From Amycolatopsis coloradensis (GTDB lineage Bacteria; Actinomycetota; Actinomycetes; Mycobacteriales; Pseudonocardiaceae), in the NCBI RefSeq assembly GCF_001953865.1, contig NZ_MQUQ01000019.1, positions 1 to 64,000 on the forward strand: a stretch of DNA of 64,000 bases, written 5' to 3'. The translations under genes were made by a program, and so were the position numbers. Positions 32,482-40,809 of this stretch are shown here, one piece after another. Within the stretch, counting starts at the first letter, position 1, and every line of letters starts with the position of its first letter. Under the pieces are notes generated by a model. It was not told the origin of the DNA. It saw nothing but the letters and a program-made list of their open reading frames with translations, and did no database searches.

Positions 32482-32728
32482 ACGGTTGATTCCGTGAAGA
32501 TCGCGCGAGGTGGAGGGTTTTGCCGTTCGTCCGCGCGAAGGATCTCCGCTGGGGCGTTGGCCGTCAGGGAGCCAACCGCTGTAAACGCCCGCAGCCACTG
32601 CACCCAATGCCACATTGGACCATCAACCCCGCAGCGCGCCCGTCTCGACCGACCTGAGCCCCAACCGCCACCACCGATACCTCACCAGTCACCCACTCAC
32701 GCCACCTTCACGGAATCAACCGTCTAGA
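32477..32728. repeat. 252-bp element bounded by 23-bp perfect inverted repeats
   Basis: Bases 32477-32499 and 32706-32728 are perfect reverse complements (starting TCTAGACGGTTGATTCCGTG). Each copy supplies the TAG stop of one of two convergent genes. The 206-base interior has no convincing coding frame. CCGTCTAGACGG at 32475-32486 is additionally a 12-base palindrome. No target-site duplication is obvious. It may be a MITE-like insertion or a bidirectional terminator. Confidence 0.8.
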
Positions 32729-33944
32729 GCTTCACCGGCAGGTTGTGCAGGCCGCGGGTGATCGCGCTCGGCCACCACACGAGCCGCTCTTCGGGCACGG
32801 TCAGCGTCATCGACGGCGCGCGGGCGAACAACGTCTCCAGTGCCGCGGACGCCTGCATCCGCGCGAGCGCGGCGCCGATGCAGATATGCGGGCCGAGTCC
32901 GAAGGCCACGTGCCGCACGGGCCGCTCGCCCGGGCGGAAGGCGAGCGGTTCGGGGTGGACCTCCGGGTCGCGATTGGCCGCCAGCAACGACAACAGGATC
33001 GGGTCGCCCGCCGCCATCCGCTGCCCGGCGAGTTCCATCGGCTCGGTGACGAAGCGCCAGCTGGTGTTCTGCAACGGCGTGTCGCGGCGCAGGACCTCTT
33101 CGATGACGAGCGTCAGATGGGAGCCGTCCTCGCGGGCGCGGGCCGCCTCCTCGGGATGGGTGATGAGGGTCAGCGCGGTGGAGGCGATGAGACTGATCGT
33201 CGTCTCGTGCCCGGCGATCAGCGACAGGAACGCCGTCGCCGCGACCTCTTCTTCGGTGAGCTTGCCGTCGGCCACCTGGGTGAGCAGGTCGCTGATCAGA
33301 TCGGCGCCCGGTTCGGCGCGTTTCCGGGCGACGACGTCGGCGAGCAGGGCGTCCAGCTCGTCGGTCGCCTTGAGCATCGACGGCATGTCCGTGACGTCAC
33401 CGGCGGCGACCACCAGCGCGGGCGGGCGGACCTCGTCCAGGAGGGTGTCCGGGATGCCGATCAGTTCGCAGATCGACCGGATCCCCAGCGGATACGCGAA
33501 ATCCTCGACGAGGTCGCCCTCGCCGCGCTCCAGGATCGGGTCGAGCAACTCGTTCGCGAGCTGATGCGTGCGATCGCGCATATGGTGCAGCCGTCGCGGG
33601 CCGAACGCGCCGGCGCAGGCCTTGCGCAGCCGCGTGTGTTCGTCGCCCTCGACGTTGTTCATATGCCCGATGAGTGTCGGGCGGTGGTCGGCCGGCAACC
33701 CGAGATTGGCCTTGCGCCAGTGTTCCGCGGCCACGGACGGGCATTTGGACAGCCGGGGGTCGGCCATCGCGGAAACGACGTCCGCGTGCCGGGTCAGGAG
33801 CCAGGTCCAGGTGTCGCCGGGCAGCGGAAGCCGGAACGCCGGGGCGTTCGCGCGCAACCATTCGTAGGCGGGCGAAGGATCCCTGTCGAAATCCGGGCCG
33901 AACATCACAGGGACCGCGTCGGCGTCGTATGCGGCATCGGACAT
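32724..33944 (-). CDS. Cytochrome P450
   Basis: The 406-residue bacterial class I P450 has the canonical I-helix AGHETT, ExxR in EEVLRRDTP and the haem loop FGLGPHICIGAALAR. This is CYP107/CYP105-like in general form; the reaction is unknown. No ferredoxin or ferredoxin reductase gene is nearby. ATG gives MSDAAYDADAV; an in-frame ATG three codons earlier is possible. The gene is divergent from the first diguanylate cyclase and ends in the inverted repeat. Confidence 0.9.
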   Translation of the reverse strand: MSDAAYDADAVPVMFGPDFDRDPSPAYEWLRANAPAFRLPLPGDTWTWLLTRHADVVSAMADPRLSKCPSVAAEHWRKANLGLPADHRPTLIGHMNNVEGDEHTRLRKACAGAFGPRRLHHMRDRTHQLANELLDPILERGEGDLVEDFAYPLGIRSICELIGIPDTLLDEVRPPALVVAAGDVTDMPSMLKATDELDALLADVVARKRAEPGADLISDLLTQVADGKLTEEEVAATAFLSLIAGHETTISLIASTALTLITHPEEAARAREDGSHLTLVIEEVLRRDTPLQNTSWRFVTEPMELAGQRMAAGDPILLSLLAANRDPEVHPEPLAFRPGERPVRHVAFGLGPHICIGAALARMQASAALETLFARAPSMTLTVPEERLVWWPSAITRGLHNLPVKL

Positions 33945-34084
33945 ACGAGCCACCCTGCCAGCTTGTGGCGGTATCGCGTCCGGCGAACGCAGGCATTGGG
34001 CTGTCTCACGCGATCGTCAACGCGGTCCCCCTGTCACCCTCTTGTGGTGACCAGCAAGATCGAAGCGGGTGCGGTGCGTAACGG

Positions 34085-35593
34085 ATGGAGGTGACCCTCG
34101 TCAGCGAGTTGGGCAAGCAGGTCTCCGAGCGGCCGGCCGGTTCGCTCCGGAGTTTCGCCGACACCGTCGGCCTCGCCTCCGCCCGCGTCTGGCGGCTGCG
34201 TGGTCGTGCCTGGAACACCCTGCGGCATCCGGCGGGGTGGGAACTGTGGCGCCTTCCGCCCTCGGCGGTCGTCTGGATGCTCGGCACCGAGATCGCGGTC
34301 GCGATCTGGGCCCTCTACAGCGCCTTCAAGGTCAGTGTCACGACCACGGACCTCGTCCGCTTCGGCGTGATCGCGGGCTGCGCCAGCTGGTACCTCATCC
34401 AGACCCAGCATCCCGAGGAACAGCGCCGCGCCGACGACCGGCGCGGCGAGCACATCGACCAGACGGCCGTCTGGCTGGGCAGCGCGGCCGTCCTGCTGCC
34501 GCCCATGTTGTCGCTCACGCTGCTGCTGATGGTGCGCGTGCAGCGGTACTCCATCGCGCACAAGGCGATGACGACGTTCCTGTTCACCACCGCCGCGCAC
34601 GCCGCGTCCATCCTCGGCGTGCACTCGATCACCGAACTGACGTCGCTGCACACCTGGCTCGCGTCGGGCACGCTCCCCCAGCGAGCGGGCGACATCGTGT
34701 TCGCCGCCGCCGCGCTGGTGGGCACCGCGCTCTGGTACTTCGGGTCGCAAACGCTCCTGATCAGCATCGCGCGCGGACTGGCGTGGGGCGGCTGGCGGCG
34801 GCAGAAGCTGATCGGCAGCTGGCCCGACAACGCGGACTTCGTCTACGCGCTGCAGCTCGCCGCGTGCACCACGATCCTCGGCGCGGTCAACATCGCGCTG
34901 GTGCCGCTGGTGATGATCGGCGTGGCACTGCGGTCGACGCGGCTCTCGCAGACGCTGGCGGACACGATCGCGCGCAGCCAGCGCGACCGGAAGACCGGGC
35001 TGCTGACCGAGGACTCGTTCCACGCCCCGGCCGCCCTGCGGCTGCTCGAAGACCAGACCGATCGGCGGCCGACGGCGTTCCTGATGCTGGACCTCGACCA
35101 CTTCAAACAGTGGAACGACAAGTACGGGCATTCCGGCGGCGACATCGTGCTCGGCTGCGTCAGCGCGGTACTCCGGCAGAACACCCGCACCACCGACGTC
35201 GTCGGGCGCTGGGGCGGCGAGGAGTTCGCCGTACTGCTGCCGGACACCCCGCGAGCGGAGGCCATGCGGATCGCCGAGCGGATCCGCGCGGCCGTCGCCG
35301 CCACGGCGATCACCGGACTGACGGAACTCGCCAGCGGGCACGCCACCAACGAGCCGCGGGCGGTGGGGCCGACCTACGGATGCACCGTGTCGATCGGCGT
35401 CGGGCTCTCGCCGGACAACTCGACGGACTACGGCGAACTCTTCCGCGCGGCGGACTCGGCGATGTACGAGGCGAAGCGAGGCGGGCGGAACCGGGTCGTG
35501 CTGGCCCGTTCGGCTTTGGCCGTGGATCCTCCTTCGCCGCGTGAGCCCACGTCGCCGCTGAGCCGGGCCGGGGACTCGCGCCGGGAGTGGTGA
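34085..35593 (+). CDS. Membrane-bound diguanylate cyclase (GGDEF) 1
   Basis: The 502-residue protein has an N-terminal membrane region of about six hydrophobic segments (to about residue 290) and a C-terminal GGDEF domain. The active-site motif is GRWGGEEFAVLLPD, metal/nucleotide residues lie in MLDLDHFKQWNDKYGHSGGD, and the inhibitory I-site RTTD is five residues before GGEEF. It should make cyclic di-GMP from GTP, with product inhibition. The input sensed by the membrane part is unknown. A second cyclase of the same layout is at 45473. Confidence 0.92.
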   Translation: MEVTLVSELGKQVSERPAGSLRSFADTVGLASARVWRLRGRAWNTLRHPAGWELWRLPPSAVVWMLGTEIAVAIWALYSAFKVSVTTTDLVRFGVIAGCASWYLIQTQHPEEQRRADDRRGEHIDQTAVWLGSAAVLLPPMLSLTLLLMVRVQRYSIAHKAMTTFLFTTAAHAASILGVHSITELTSLHTWLASGTLPQRAGDIVFAAAALVGTALWYFGSQTLLISIARGLAWGGWRRQKLIGSWPDNADFVYALQLAACTTILGAVNIALVPLVMIGVALRSTRLSQTLADTIARSQRDRKTGLLTEDSFHAPAALRLLEDQTDRRPTAFLMLDLDHFKQWNDKYGHSGGDIVLGCVSAVLRQNTRTTDVVGRWGGEEFAVLLPDTPRAEAMRIAERIRAAVAATAITGLTELASGHATNEPRAVGPTYGCTVSIGVGLSPDNSTDYGELFRAADSAMYEAKRGGRNRVVLARSALAVDPPSPREPTSPLSRAGDSRREW

Positions 35594-35634
35594 AGGCCTC
35601 TTCGCAACTCGGTACCTCGCACCCGGCCCGCTTG

Positions 35635-35693
35635 AAGTACGTGAAGGCCCCCTTCATTGCGTCTAGCGCAATGAAGGGGGCCTTCACGTACTT
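35635..35693. terminator. Perfect 27-bp hairpin between convergent genes
   Basis: Bases 35635-35661 pair with 35667-35693 around TCTAG. Each arm contains TGAAGG-CCC-CCTTCA, nearly the same core as the hairpin at 2-54. It separates the cyclase (+) from the PAP2 gene (-). Confidence 0.8.
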
Positions 35694-35774
35694 GGGAAGG
35701 CGCGAAGGTCGCATTCAGTTGCGACGGTGGCCCCTGGACATCGTTCCATTCGGGGCACCTCGGGACGACCCGCG

Positions 35775-36722
35775 TCAGCGGCGGGTCACGAGGCGAGTCT
35801 CGAGCAGGTCGTCGACCACCCGGGTCTCCACGAAGGCCCGCCGCTCGAACGCCGAGCCGCTCAGCGGCCACAGCGCGATCAGCACGACACCCACCGCGGC
35901 CAGCGCGGCCAGCACGAGCGCGGCGACGAACTGGGCGGCGCCGTCGGTCGCCGTGCTCAGCACCGCGAACCCGACCAGCACCAGCATCGTCGGCAGGACG
36001 GCGGCCACCGCCGCGATCCAGGCGGGCGTGCGGCGTAGATCCCGGCGCCGGGTGGTCAGCCAGGCGGCCAGGAGGCAGGCGAACGACGCCCCCAGCAAGC
36101 AGGCGCCCGCGGTGTCGCTCAGCCGGTGCCAGCCCAGCGCGATGGTCGAGGACGCGACCCAGGCGACGGCGACGCCGACCGTTCCGCTGATCACCGAACG
36201 GAACCGTTGGGGCAGAACGAAAGCGAGCGCCATCAGGATCGCCATGGCGGCGCTGACGTGTCCGCTCGGGAAGCTGTTGTGGCCCGGTCCGTAACCACCG
36301 TCGGGCAGTTCTGGCCGGTCGAGGACGTACAGCTTGAGCAGCTGCGCGGTGACGAGCGGGAGCACGAGGACGCTCAGTGCCGGGACGAGAAGGCCGGGTT
36401 TGCGGCGAAGAAACGCCAGTGCGACCAGGACGATCCCGGCGGTGCCGAGCACGAGCACCATGTCCTGTTCCCGCAGTGGGCCCGCCCAGTCCATTGTGGA
36501 CCACTGGCCGGACTGCGCGCTGCGGACGACGCCGTTCTCCGCGAGCTGCCCCGCCGACGTGTGCACGAAGAGCACATAGGTCACGACGAAAGCGACGGCC
36601 AGCCCCAGTCCGGTGGCGAGCTGGAACACGGCCCTGGACAGGGTGAGCCTGGTCTCGGCATGCCGTCCAGGCAGCGGACGGTGGGCGGGTGCGGACTTCG
36701 CTTCGTGGGTGAGTACGGCCAT
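35775..36722 (-). CDS. PAP2 superfamily phosphatase, membrane
   Basis: The 315-residue polytopic protein carries the three PAP2 motifs: KLYVLDRP (KxxxxxxRP), FPSGHVSA (PSGH) and ALGWHRLSD (SRxxxxxHxxxD region). It probably dephosphorylates a lipid phosphate such as undecaprenyl pyrophosphate or phosphatidic acid. The C-terminal third adds further membrane helices. It is divergent from the AfsQ1-like regulator gene, 110 bases away. Confidence 0.88.
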   Translation of the reverse strand: MAVLTHEAKSAPAHRPLPGRHAETRLTLSRAVFQLATGLGLAVAFVVTYVLFVHTSAGQLAENGVVRSAQSGQWSTMDWAGPLREQDMVLVLGTAGIVLVALAFLRRKPGLLVPALSVLVLPLVTAQLLKLYVLDRPELPDGGYGPGHNSFPSGHVSAAMAILMALAFVLPQRFRSVISGTVGVAVAWVASSTIALGWHRLSDTAGACLLGASFACLLAAWLTTRRRDLRRTPAWIAAVAAVLPTMLVLVGFAVLSTATDGAAQFVAALVLAALAAVGVVLIALWPLSGSAFERRAFVETRVVDDLLETRLVTRR

Positions 36723-36832
36723 GCAGCTCACTGTCCCCGCGCCGGTTAGCGGTGAGGTCCGGACAATGTCATGGTTCTGCTACAAGATCGAGCCGAGTCG
36801 CATACGCGCGGCGGCATCCGAATAATGGCGGC

Positions 36833-37525
36833 GTGGCAAGTGTCCTTTTGATCGAAGACGACGCGTCCGTCCGGGAGGGTCTGGAGCTCGCGCTGCGCCG
36901 TCAGGCGCACACCGTCCACACCGCCGAAAGCGGTGAGCTCGGCCTGGAGAAGCTGCGGGTGTTCCAGCCCGACATCGTCGTGCTGGACCTCATGCTGCCC
37001 GGAATCGACGGCTTCGAGACGTGCCGCCGCATCCGCGCCGCCGGTGAGGTGCCGATCATCATGCTCACCGCCCGCAGCGACGACTTCGACATCGTGGCCG
37101 GGCTGGAGGCCGGCGCCGACGACTACGTGACCAAGCCGACCGAGCCCCGCGTGCTCGACGCCCGGATCCGGGCGGTGCTGCGGCGCGCGGTGAGCGAGAA
37201 ACCCGCGAACGCCGACGACGACACCGCCGAACGGCACGGCCGCCTGGTCATCGACCGGGCCGGGCTGGTGGTCACGAAGAACGGCGAGCCGGTCTCGCTC
37301 ACTCCGACCGAGCTGAAGCTGCTGCTGGAGCTGTCGCGCACACCCGGGCAGGTCTACAGCCGTCAGCAGATCCTCTCCGCCGTGTGGGATCACGACTATC
37401 TCGGCGACTCACGGCTGGTCGACGCCTGTGTCCAGCGGTTGCGCGCGAAGATCGAGGACGTGCCCGCGAAACCCGACCACGTCCAGACCGTCCGCGGCTT
37501 CGGGTACCGGTTCGGCCGTTCATGA
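36833..37525 (+). CDS. OmpR/PhoB-type response regulator, AfsQ1-like
   Basis: The 230-residue protein has a receiver domain (LLIEDDASVREGLELALRRQ; phospho-acceptor Asp52 in VLDLMLPGIDGFE; Lys in YVTKP) and a C-terminal winged helix (SLTPTELKLLLELSRTPGQV, QTVRGFGYRF). The sequence around DIVVLDLMLPGIDGFETCRR resembles Streptomyces AfsQ1/CseB. The GTG start has a weak ribosome site. It forms an operon with the histidine kinase and a lipoprotein through ATGA overlaps, as in AfsQ/Cse-type loci. Confidence 0.9.
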   Translation: MASVLLIEDDASVREGLELALRRQAHTVHTAESGELGLEKLRVFQPDIVVLDLMLPGIDGFETCRRIRAAGEVPIIMLTARSDDFDIVAGLEAGADDYVTKPTEPRVLDARIRAVLRRAVSEKPANADDDTAERHGRLVIDRAGLVVTKNGEPVSLTPTELKLLLELSRTPGQVYSRQQILSAVWDHDYLGDSRLVDACVQRLRAKIEDVPAKPDHVQTVRGFGYRFGRS

Positions 37526-38943
37526 GGCTGCTCTCCGGACTGCGGCCGCGGCTCATCCTCGCCTTCGCGGTGATGACGATCATCGGGGCGGCGGCCGCGG
37601 CGGGGGCCAGTTACGTCTCTGCCCGCAACGCGATCCTCGAAGCGGTCCAGGACGCGGCGATGAACCAGCTCAAGGACCGGGTCGCCGCCTACAGCCGCCC
37701 GATGTCCACTCCGCCGACCCAGGAACAGCTCAACGACTTCGCGGGCAGCCTGCGGTTGAACGCCGTCGCGGTTTACCAGGACCTGCGGTCGGTGAACGGC
37801 CCGGACCTGAGCACGTTTACACCCGAGCTGCGGCGGACCGTCGCCGACGACGACCGGATCCAGTTCCAGCGCCGGGACCGCGACGCCGTTCCGAAACCCA
37901 TCCCCGAGCTCCTGGTCGGCATGCCGGTGCTGGCGCGGCAGCCGAACGGGTTGATGCGCCGCAGCGAGCTTCAGGTGTACTCGCTCACCTCGCTCGCCCA
38001 GCAGCAACAGGCCATCGAGGAACTCGCGGAATCCGCCTGGCGGATGGCCGCGCTCGCGCTGCCGCTGGCCGCCGCGCTCGCCCTGCTGGCCGCGAGACAG
38101 GTGCTGCGGCCGGTCCGGGCGCTCAACACCGCCGCCGCCCAGCTCGGCGAGGGCAGGCTCGACGTCCGGCTGCCCGCGAAGGGGTCCGACGAGCTGGCCG
38201 AACTGGTGACGACCTTCAACAACACCGCCGCCGAGCTGGAACGCACGGTCGGCGAGCTGAAGGCCATGGAGGCCGACGCCCGCCGGTTCGTCGCCGACGT
38301 CTCGCACGAACTCCGTACCCCGCTCGCGGCGATGAACGCGGTCACCGACGTCCTGGACGAGGACGCGGACGCGCTGCCGCCCGACACCGCGGTCGCCGCG
38401 CGGCTGGTCTCCGGCGAGACCCGCAGGCTGACCCGGCTCGTGCGGGATCTGGTCGAGATCTCCCGGTTCGACGCGGGCCGCGCCGAACTCGTACTGGACG
38501 AGTGGGATCTCGCGACCGCGATCCGCGACAGCCTCGACGCCCGGGGCTGGCGGGACGGCGAAGAGCTGGTCACCGACCTGCCCGACGGCGTCACCGCGCG
38601 GGTCGACCGGCGGCGGCTCGACCTGATCGTGGCCAATCTCGTCGGCAACGCGTTCCGGCACGGCGCCGCCCCGGTCGAGGTCCACCTGCGTGCCGACGGC
38701 GACGGCGTCGCCGTCGAGGTCGACGACCACGGCCCCGGCATCGACCCCGAGATCCTGCCGCACGTGTTCGACCGGTTCACCAAGGCGGACAGCTCCCGCG
38801 CCCGGTCCGAAGGCAGCGGGCTGGGCCTGGCGATCGCGCTGGAGAACGCCCGCCTGCACGGCGGTGACATCACGGCCGGCAACACCGGCCAGGGCGCCCG
38901 GTTCGTCCTGCGCCTGCCCCACCGGGCCGAAGGAGGGACATGA
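37522..38943 (+). CDS. Sensor histidine kinase, AfsQ2-like
   Basis: The 473-residue protein has TM1 (LILAFAVMTIIGAAAAAGAS), an extracytoplasmic sensor of about 135 residues, TM2 (AALALPLAAALALLAA), HAMP, the H-box VADVSHELRTPLAAMNAV and an ATPase domain with GNAFRHGA, VDDHGPGIDP and GSGLGLAI. It should phosphorylate the response regulator encoded just upstream (4-base overlap). The signal is probably envelope-related given the downstream lipoprotein. Confidence 0.92.
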   Translation: MRLLSGLRPRLILAFAVMTIIGAAAAAGASYVSARNAILEAVQDAAMNQLKDRVAAYSRPMSTPPTQEQLNDFAGSLRLNAVAVYQDLRSVNGPDLSTFTPELRRTVADDDRIQFQRRDRDAVPKPIPELLVGMPVLARQPNGLMRRSELQVYSLTSLAQQQQAIEELAESAWRMAALALPLAAALALLAARQVLRPVRALNTAAAQLGEGRLDVRLPAKGSDELAELVTTFNNTAAELERTVGELKAMEADARRFVADVSHELRTPLAAMNAVTDVLDEDADALPPDTAVAARLVSGETRRLTRLVRDLVEISRFDAGRAELVLDEWDLATAIRDSLDARGWRDGEELVTDLPDGVTARVDRRRLDLIVANLVGNAFRHGAAPVEVHLRADGDGVAVEVDDHGPGIDPEILPHVFDRFTKADSSRARSEGSGLGLAIALENARLHGGDITAGNTGQGARFVLRLPHRAEGGT

Positions 38944-39437
38944 CGAGGAAGACCCTTCTGGCCGTCCTCGCCGCGGCGACGCTGGTGGCGGGCTGCGGCG
39001 TCCAGCCCACCGGCGTCGTCCCGGCCGGGCCGGGACCGTCGATCCGCGCGACCACGGGGCCGGCGGTGGCCGGCGGGCTGACCTTGTACTTCGTGTCCGA
39101 GGGCCGGGTCATCCCGGTGACCCGGCCCAGCGAAGGCTTCATTTCGGCCGAAGGCGCGATCACGTTGCTCATGAAGGGACCGACGGAACGGGAAGCCGCG
39201 CAGGGGCTCACCACGTTCATTCCCCCCGAGGTGGGGCGGGTCGAGGTCTACTCGGGCCAACCGGGGACCATGGTGCTGCCGTTCACCGCGCGAAAACTGT
39301 CGAGCCAAGCCCTCAACCAGCTGGTGTGCACAGCGATGGCGGCCTCGCCGTCGACAGGACAGGGTCCGGTCGCTCCGGGGATGAACCTGACCTCGCCGGA
39401 GGGGGACCTGCACTACCAAGGCTGCAAATCCGGCTGA
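38940..39437 (+). CDS. Lipoprotein of the two-component operon
   Basis: The 165-residue protein has a lipobox signal peptide (TLLAVLAAATLVAGCGVQPT; lipidated Cys19). The mature part has YFVSEGRVIPVTRP and ISAEGAITLLMKGPTEREAA, resembling a GerMN-like domain. CTC-like spacing and ATGA overlap with the kinase stop indicate co-translation. By analogy with CseA it may modulate the kinase at the cell surface, which is inference. A hairpin follows. Confidence 0.85.
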   Translation: MTRKTLLAVLAAATLVAGCGVQPTGVVPAGPGPSIRATTGPAVAGGLTLYFVSEGRVIPVTRPSEGFISAEGAITLLMKGPTEREAAQGLTTFIPPEVGRVEVYSGQPGTMVLPFTARKLSSQALNQLVCTAMAASPSTGQGPVAPGMNLTSPEGDLHYQGCKSG

Positions 39438-39450
39438 ACCCGTCACTCAC

Positions 39451-39470
39451 AGTGCTCACATAAAAGCACT
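39451..39470 (+). terminator. Hairpin with U-rich tail after the lipoprotein gene
   Basis: AGTGCT pairs with AGCACT around CACATAAA, followed by TCTTGTCTCT. This is the closest to a classical intrinsic terminator in the window. Confidence 0.6.
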
Positions 39471-39633
39471 TCTTGTCTCTGTACGGACGTGAGTCCCTTT
39501 TGGTTCAACGATCAAGGTAACTGTGGGCGAGCACACTCGCGCGTGACATTGCCGTGTCCGTTTCGTAATGTTGCCCGGAGCTCGCGGCCCCCGACGCGAG
39601 CTCCCGTCCCCGAATTGGTGAGTGATCAGAGAA

Positions 39634-40305
39634 ATGGCCGGCAGACATCGCAAAACCCACGCCCCGAAGTGGAAGCTCCCCGCGGGCATCGCGGCAGCGG
39701 TCGCCACGGCGCTCCCGGCGTCGATGTGGCTGACCACCGCGGGTTCCCCCGAGGTCGAAGCGGCCAGTGCCGCGCTCGCGCTGCAGGCTCCCCCGGTCTC
39801 CAGCGTGACTCCCCCGCCGTCGACCGGCAGCACCCCGCCCTCCAGCACGACAACCCCGCCCCCCTCGACCACCGCGGCTCCCCCGAAGCCGACGACGTCG
39901 ACCAAGGCCCCCGCCCCGGTGAAGAAGACCGTTCCCGCCGCGACGGCGTCGTGCTCGACCGACCTCGCCGGCACCAAGCCGCATGTGGCCCAGGTCGGCA
40001 ACCACGTCAAGGCGAAGTTCGGCGTCAAGACCGTCGGCGGCGTCGCCGGCCGCGCGAACGCCAGTGATCACCCCTCCGGCCTCGCACTGGACTTCATGGT
40101 GGACGCCGCCACCGGCAACGCCATCGCCGACTATCTCCTGGCGAACCAGAAGGACTTCGGCGTCAGCTACGTCATCTGGCGTCAGCGCTACAACGACGGC
40201 AGCGGCTGGGACACCATGGAGGACCGCGGCGGCGCGACCGCCAACCACATGGACCACGTCCACGTGTCGTTCTCCAAGAGCGCCAAGGTCAGCGTCAGCT
40301 GCTAA
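39634..40305 (+). CDS. Secreted protein with M15/ARB-07466-like C-terminal domain
   Basis: The 223-residue protein starts MAGRHRKTHAPKWK, a typical actinobacterial secreted-protein start, then a hydrophobic signal segment and a Pro/Thr/Ser-rich linker (about residues 55-95). The C-terminal domain has ASDHPSGLALDFMVD and NHMDHVHVSF, the His/Asp/His pattern of D-Ala-D-Ala carboxypeptidase-like (M15/VanY-related) zinc domains. It probably acts on peptidoglycan. The upstream gap (39471-39633) is gene-free; I found no c-di-AMP riboswitch in it. Confidence 0.82.
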   Translation: MAGRHRKTHAPKWKLPAGIAAAVATALPASMWLTTAGSPEVEAASAALALQAPPVSSVTPPPSTGSTPPSSTTTPPPSTTAAPPKPTTSTKAPAPVKKTVPAATASCSTDLAGTKPHVAQVGNHVKAKFGVKTVGGVAGRANASDHPSGLALDFMVDAATGNAIADYLLANQKDFGVSYVIWRQRYNDGSGWDTMEDRGGATANHMDHVHVSFSKSAKVSVSC

Positions 40306-40787
40306 CGACGCCGGGCGGACCGCTCGCCGGGCTGGACCACAGGTCGTCCCATGACCTCTTCCACGCCTTTGACGGCGAGCCGGTCCGCCCGTTCGTTCTC
40401 CGGATGCCCGGCGTGGCCCTTGACCCAATGCCATTCGACGTCGTGCTGTGAAGCGGCTTCGTCGAGGCGGCGCCACAGATCAGCGTTCTTCACCGGCGTC
40501 TTGGCCGAGGTCATCCAGCCGTTGTTCTTCCAGTTCCGCACCCAGCTGGTGATGCCGTTCCGGACGTACGTGCTGTCGGTGTAGAGGTTCACCGTGACCC
40601 GGCGCTTCAGGCTTTCCAGCGCCTCGATGGGCGCCATCAGCTCCATCCGGTTGTTCGTGGTCGGCCCGGCGTCCCCGCCGTAGATCTCCTTCTCGACGTC
40701 GCCGTACCGCAGCACCGCTCCCCAGCCGCCGGGGCCGGGATTCCCGCTGCACGCGCCATCGGTGTAGATCTCGACAGATTCCGCCAC
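40302..40787 (-). CDS. rnhA: Ribonuclease HI
   Basis: The 161-residue protein is classical RNase HI: VEIYTDGACSGNPGPGGWGA (first catalytic Asp10), NNRMELMAPIEALESL (Glu), YTDSTYVRNGI (Asp) and WVKGHAGHPENERAD (His and Asp). It degrades RNA in RNA-DNA hybrids. Its stop overlaps the stop of the convergent secreted-protein gene. dinB lies 22 bases upstream on the same strand, so both could be read together. Confidence 0.95.
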   Translation of the reverse strand: MAESVEIYTDGACSGNPGPGGWGAVLRYGDVEKEIYGGDAGPTTNNRMELMAPIEALESLKRRVTVNLYTDSTYVRNGITSWVRNWKNNGWMTSAKTPVKNADLWRRLDEAASQHDVEWHWVKGHAGHPENERADRLAVKGVEEVMGRPVVQPGERSARRR

Positions 40788-40809
40788 CGGGACACCCTAG
40801 CCACGAGTC

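Noticed and set aside
39471..39633. Riboswitch (c-di-AMP/ydaO type) before the secreted M15-like gene
   Set aside because: Such genes often have one, but I could not find its conserved helices or GGGGAC-like core.
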